From assembly GCA_025353985.1 (NCBI GenBank), contig JANXNT010001330.1, forward strand, positions 1 through 5,913: a stretch of DNA of 5,913 nucleotides. The letters are read 5' to 3'. The first letter of the stretch is position 1. Each line of letters begins with the position of its first letter. Of the stretch, positions 5,143 through 5,913 are shown piece by piece. Made by a program: the position numbers and the translations under genes. The stretch is from Limnoglobus sp. Its GTDB lineage: Bacteria > Planctomycetota > Planctomycetia > Gemmatales > Gemmataceae. Under the pieces are notes generated by a model. It ran no database searches and was not told where the DNA came from. It saw nothing but the letters and a program-made list of their open reading frames with translations.

Positions 5143-5913
5143 GTGAAACGACAGTTTTTGTTGCTCGCGATGTGCAGTCTCGCCACGTGGCAATCGCCTG
5201 CGTTCGCGCAAGCGCCGTTGCCGCCCACGGACCTGAAAGACTACATCGACAAGCCCGAACCCGACTACGCCTGGAAGCAAGTCGACGTGACCGAGGCACC
5301 CGCCGGGAAGATGTACACGCTGCACCTCGTCTCGCAAAAGTGGCACGGCGAAGTCTGGGATCACGATCTCCTCGTGTTCCTTCCGACCGATGTGAAGCCG
5401 ACCGCGACGATGGTGATTTACAACACGGGCGGCAAAGCGGGCGGTTCCGCGAACGCGTTTTTCCAAACGGAAATCGCCAAACGCGTGAAGGCACCCGTCG
5501 CCTTCCTGTTCGGCATTCCCAAACAACCGATGCCCAAAATCGGCGGCGAGAAAAAGGAAGATGCGCTCATCGCGGAGACGTTCGTACGCTATCTCGACAC
5601 CAAAGATGGCTCGTGGCCGCTGTTGTTCCCGATGGCCAAGAGCGTCGTCAAATCGATGGATGCCCTCCAGGCGTTCGCGAAAAAAGAGTGGAACCACGAC
5701 GTCACCGGGTTCGTGATTACCGGGGCATCGAAGCGTGGCTGGACGAGTTGGCTGACGGCCGCCTCCGGTGACAAGCGTGTCAAAGCGATCGCCCCGATGG
5801 TCATCGACACGCTGAATTTCCAGAAGCAAATGCCACTGCAACTCAAGTCGTTTGGCCGTTACAGCGAAATGATCCACGACTACGAAGAACGCAAACTCCT
5901 GCCGTTACCCGAC
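5143..5913 (+). CDS. PhoPQ-activated pathogenicity-related family protein, secreted (partial, 3' end outside window)
   Basis: The first 257 residues of a protein in the PhoPQ-related (PqaA/AprA-like) family are present; the frame runs off the right edge without a stop. A Sec signal peptide covers 1-22: basic start (VKRQ), hydrophobic LLLAM core, and AFA cleavage before Gln23. The mature part is an alpha/beta-hydrolase-like fold, with strands around LLVFLP (76-81) and TATMVIYNTGG (88-97). The family's hallmark is VTGFVITGASKRGW (187-200), with Ser196 in GASKRG at the nucleophile-elbow position, followed by VKAIAPMVIDTLN (213-225). This class of protein is exported, and its substrate is not established. 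In planctomycetes the name reflects family history, not virulence. The GTG start is backed by a strong ribosome site. It is transcribed away from the JAB cluster and there is no sign that it works with it. Confidence 0.9.
   Translation, partial: MKRQFLLLAMCSLATWQSPAFAQAPLPPTDLKDYIDKPEPDYAWKQVDVTEAPAGKMYTLHLVSQKWHGEVWDHDLLVFLPTDVKPTATMVIYNTGGKAGGSANAFFQTEIAKRVKAPVAFLFGIPKQPMPKIGGEKKEDALIAETFVRYLDTKDGSWPLLFPMAKSVVKSMDALQAFAKKEWNHDVTGFVITGASKRGWTSWLTAASGDKRVKAIAPMVIDTLNFQKQMPLQLKSFGRYSEMIHDYEERKLLPLPD

Noticed and set aside
5023..5877. Minus-strand open frame of 284 codons opposite the PhoPQ-related gene
   Set aside because: The + strand frame has a signal peptide, a strong ribosome site and the GASKRG hallmark. 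The reverse frame is Arg-rich and motif-free.

Overview
The base composition is GC-rich, and a GTG-started PhoPQ-related protein sits beside a bacterial E1/E2/JAB cluster with heptad GAGTNNN intergenic repeats. This combination suggests a planctomycete, probably of the Gemmata group. That placement is inference from style and gene content; no rRNA or other phylogenetic marker is present.

Layout. The left 216 bases hold no gene I can support. A ROK-family sugar kinase (glucokinase type) lies on the + strand at 217-1209. It meets a minus-strand gene tail to tail with no base between the two stop codons. From 4979 down to 1210 runs a minus-strand cluster of five genes. In transcription order they are: a JAMM/JAB metalloprotease with N- and C-terminal extensions (4979-4038); a small 60-codon gene (3956-3774); an E2-like protein (3639-3214); an E1-like ThiF/MoeB-fold adenylating enzyme (3211-2402); and a 411-residue protein of unknown family with an apparent internal duplication (2445-1210). 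The last three are translationally tight: a 2-base gap, then a 44-base overlap. A 159-base spacer separates the cluster from a divergent + strand gene at 5143. That gene encodes a secreted PhoPQ-activated pathogenicity-related family protein and is cut by the window edge.

How the genes fit together. An activating enzyme, a conjugating-type protein and a JAMM peptidase in one transcription unit make a bacterial ubiquitin-like conjugation or processing pathway. The familiar component that is missing is a recognisable ubiquitin-like protein with a C-terminal Gly-Gly. The candidates for its role are the 60-codon gene, whose coding-like reading frame continues 27 codons upstream to the JAB stop codon, and the 411-residue protein, which has an internal Gly-Gly before a charged tail. 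The E1-like protein is also atypical: it starts directly at the first Rossmann strand, keeps the Cys4 zinc motif, and has no cysteine in the usual crossover-loop position.

Between the small gene and the E2 gene is a 123-base inverted array of heptad repeats. In the sense transcript its main arms would pair over 24 consecutive positions, with the two DNA mismatches becoming G-U wobbles. It ends just upstream of an E2 start codon that lacks a Shine-Dalgarno sequence. The flanking kinase and PhoPQ-related genes look like ordinary neighbours and are not obviously part of the system.
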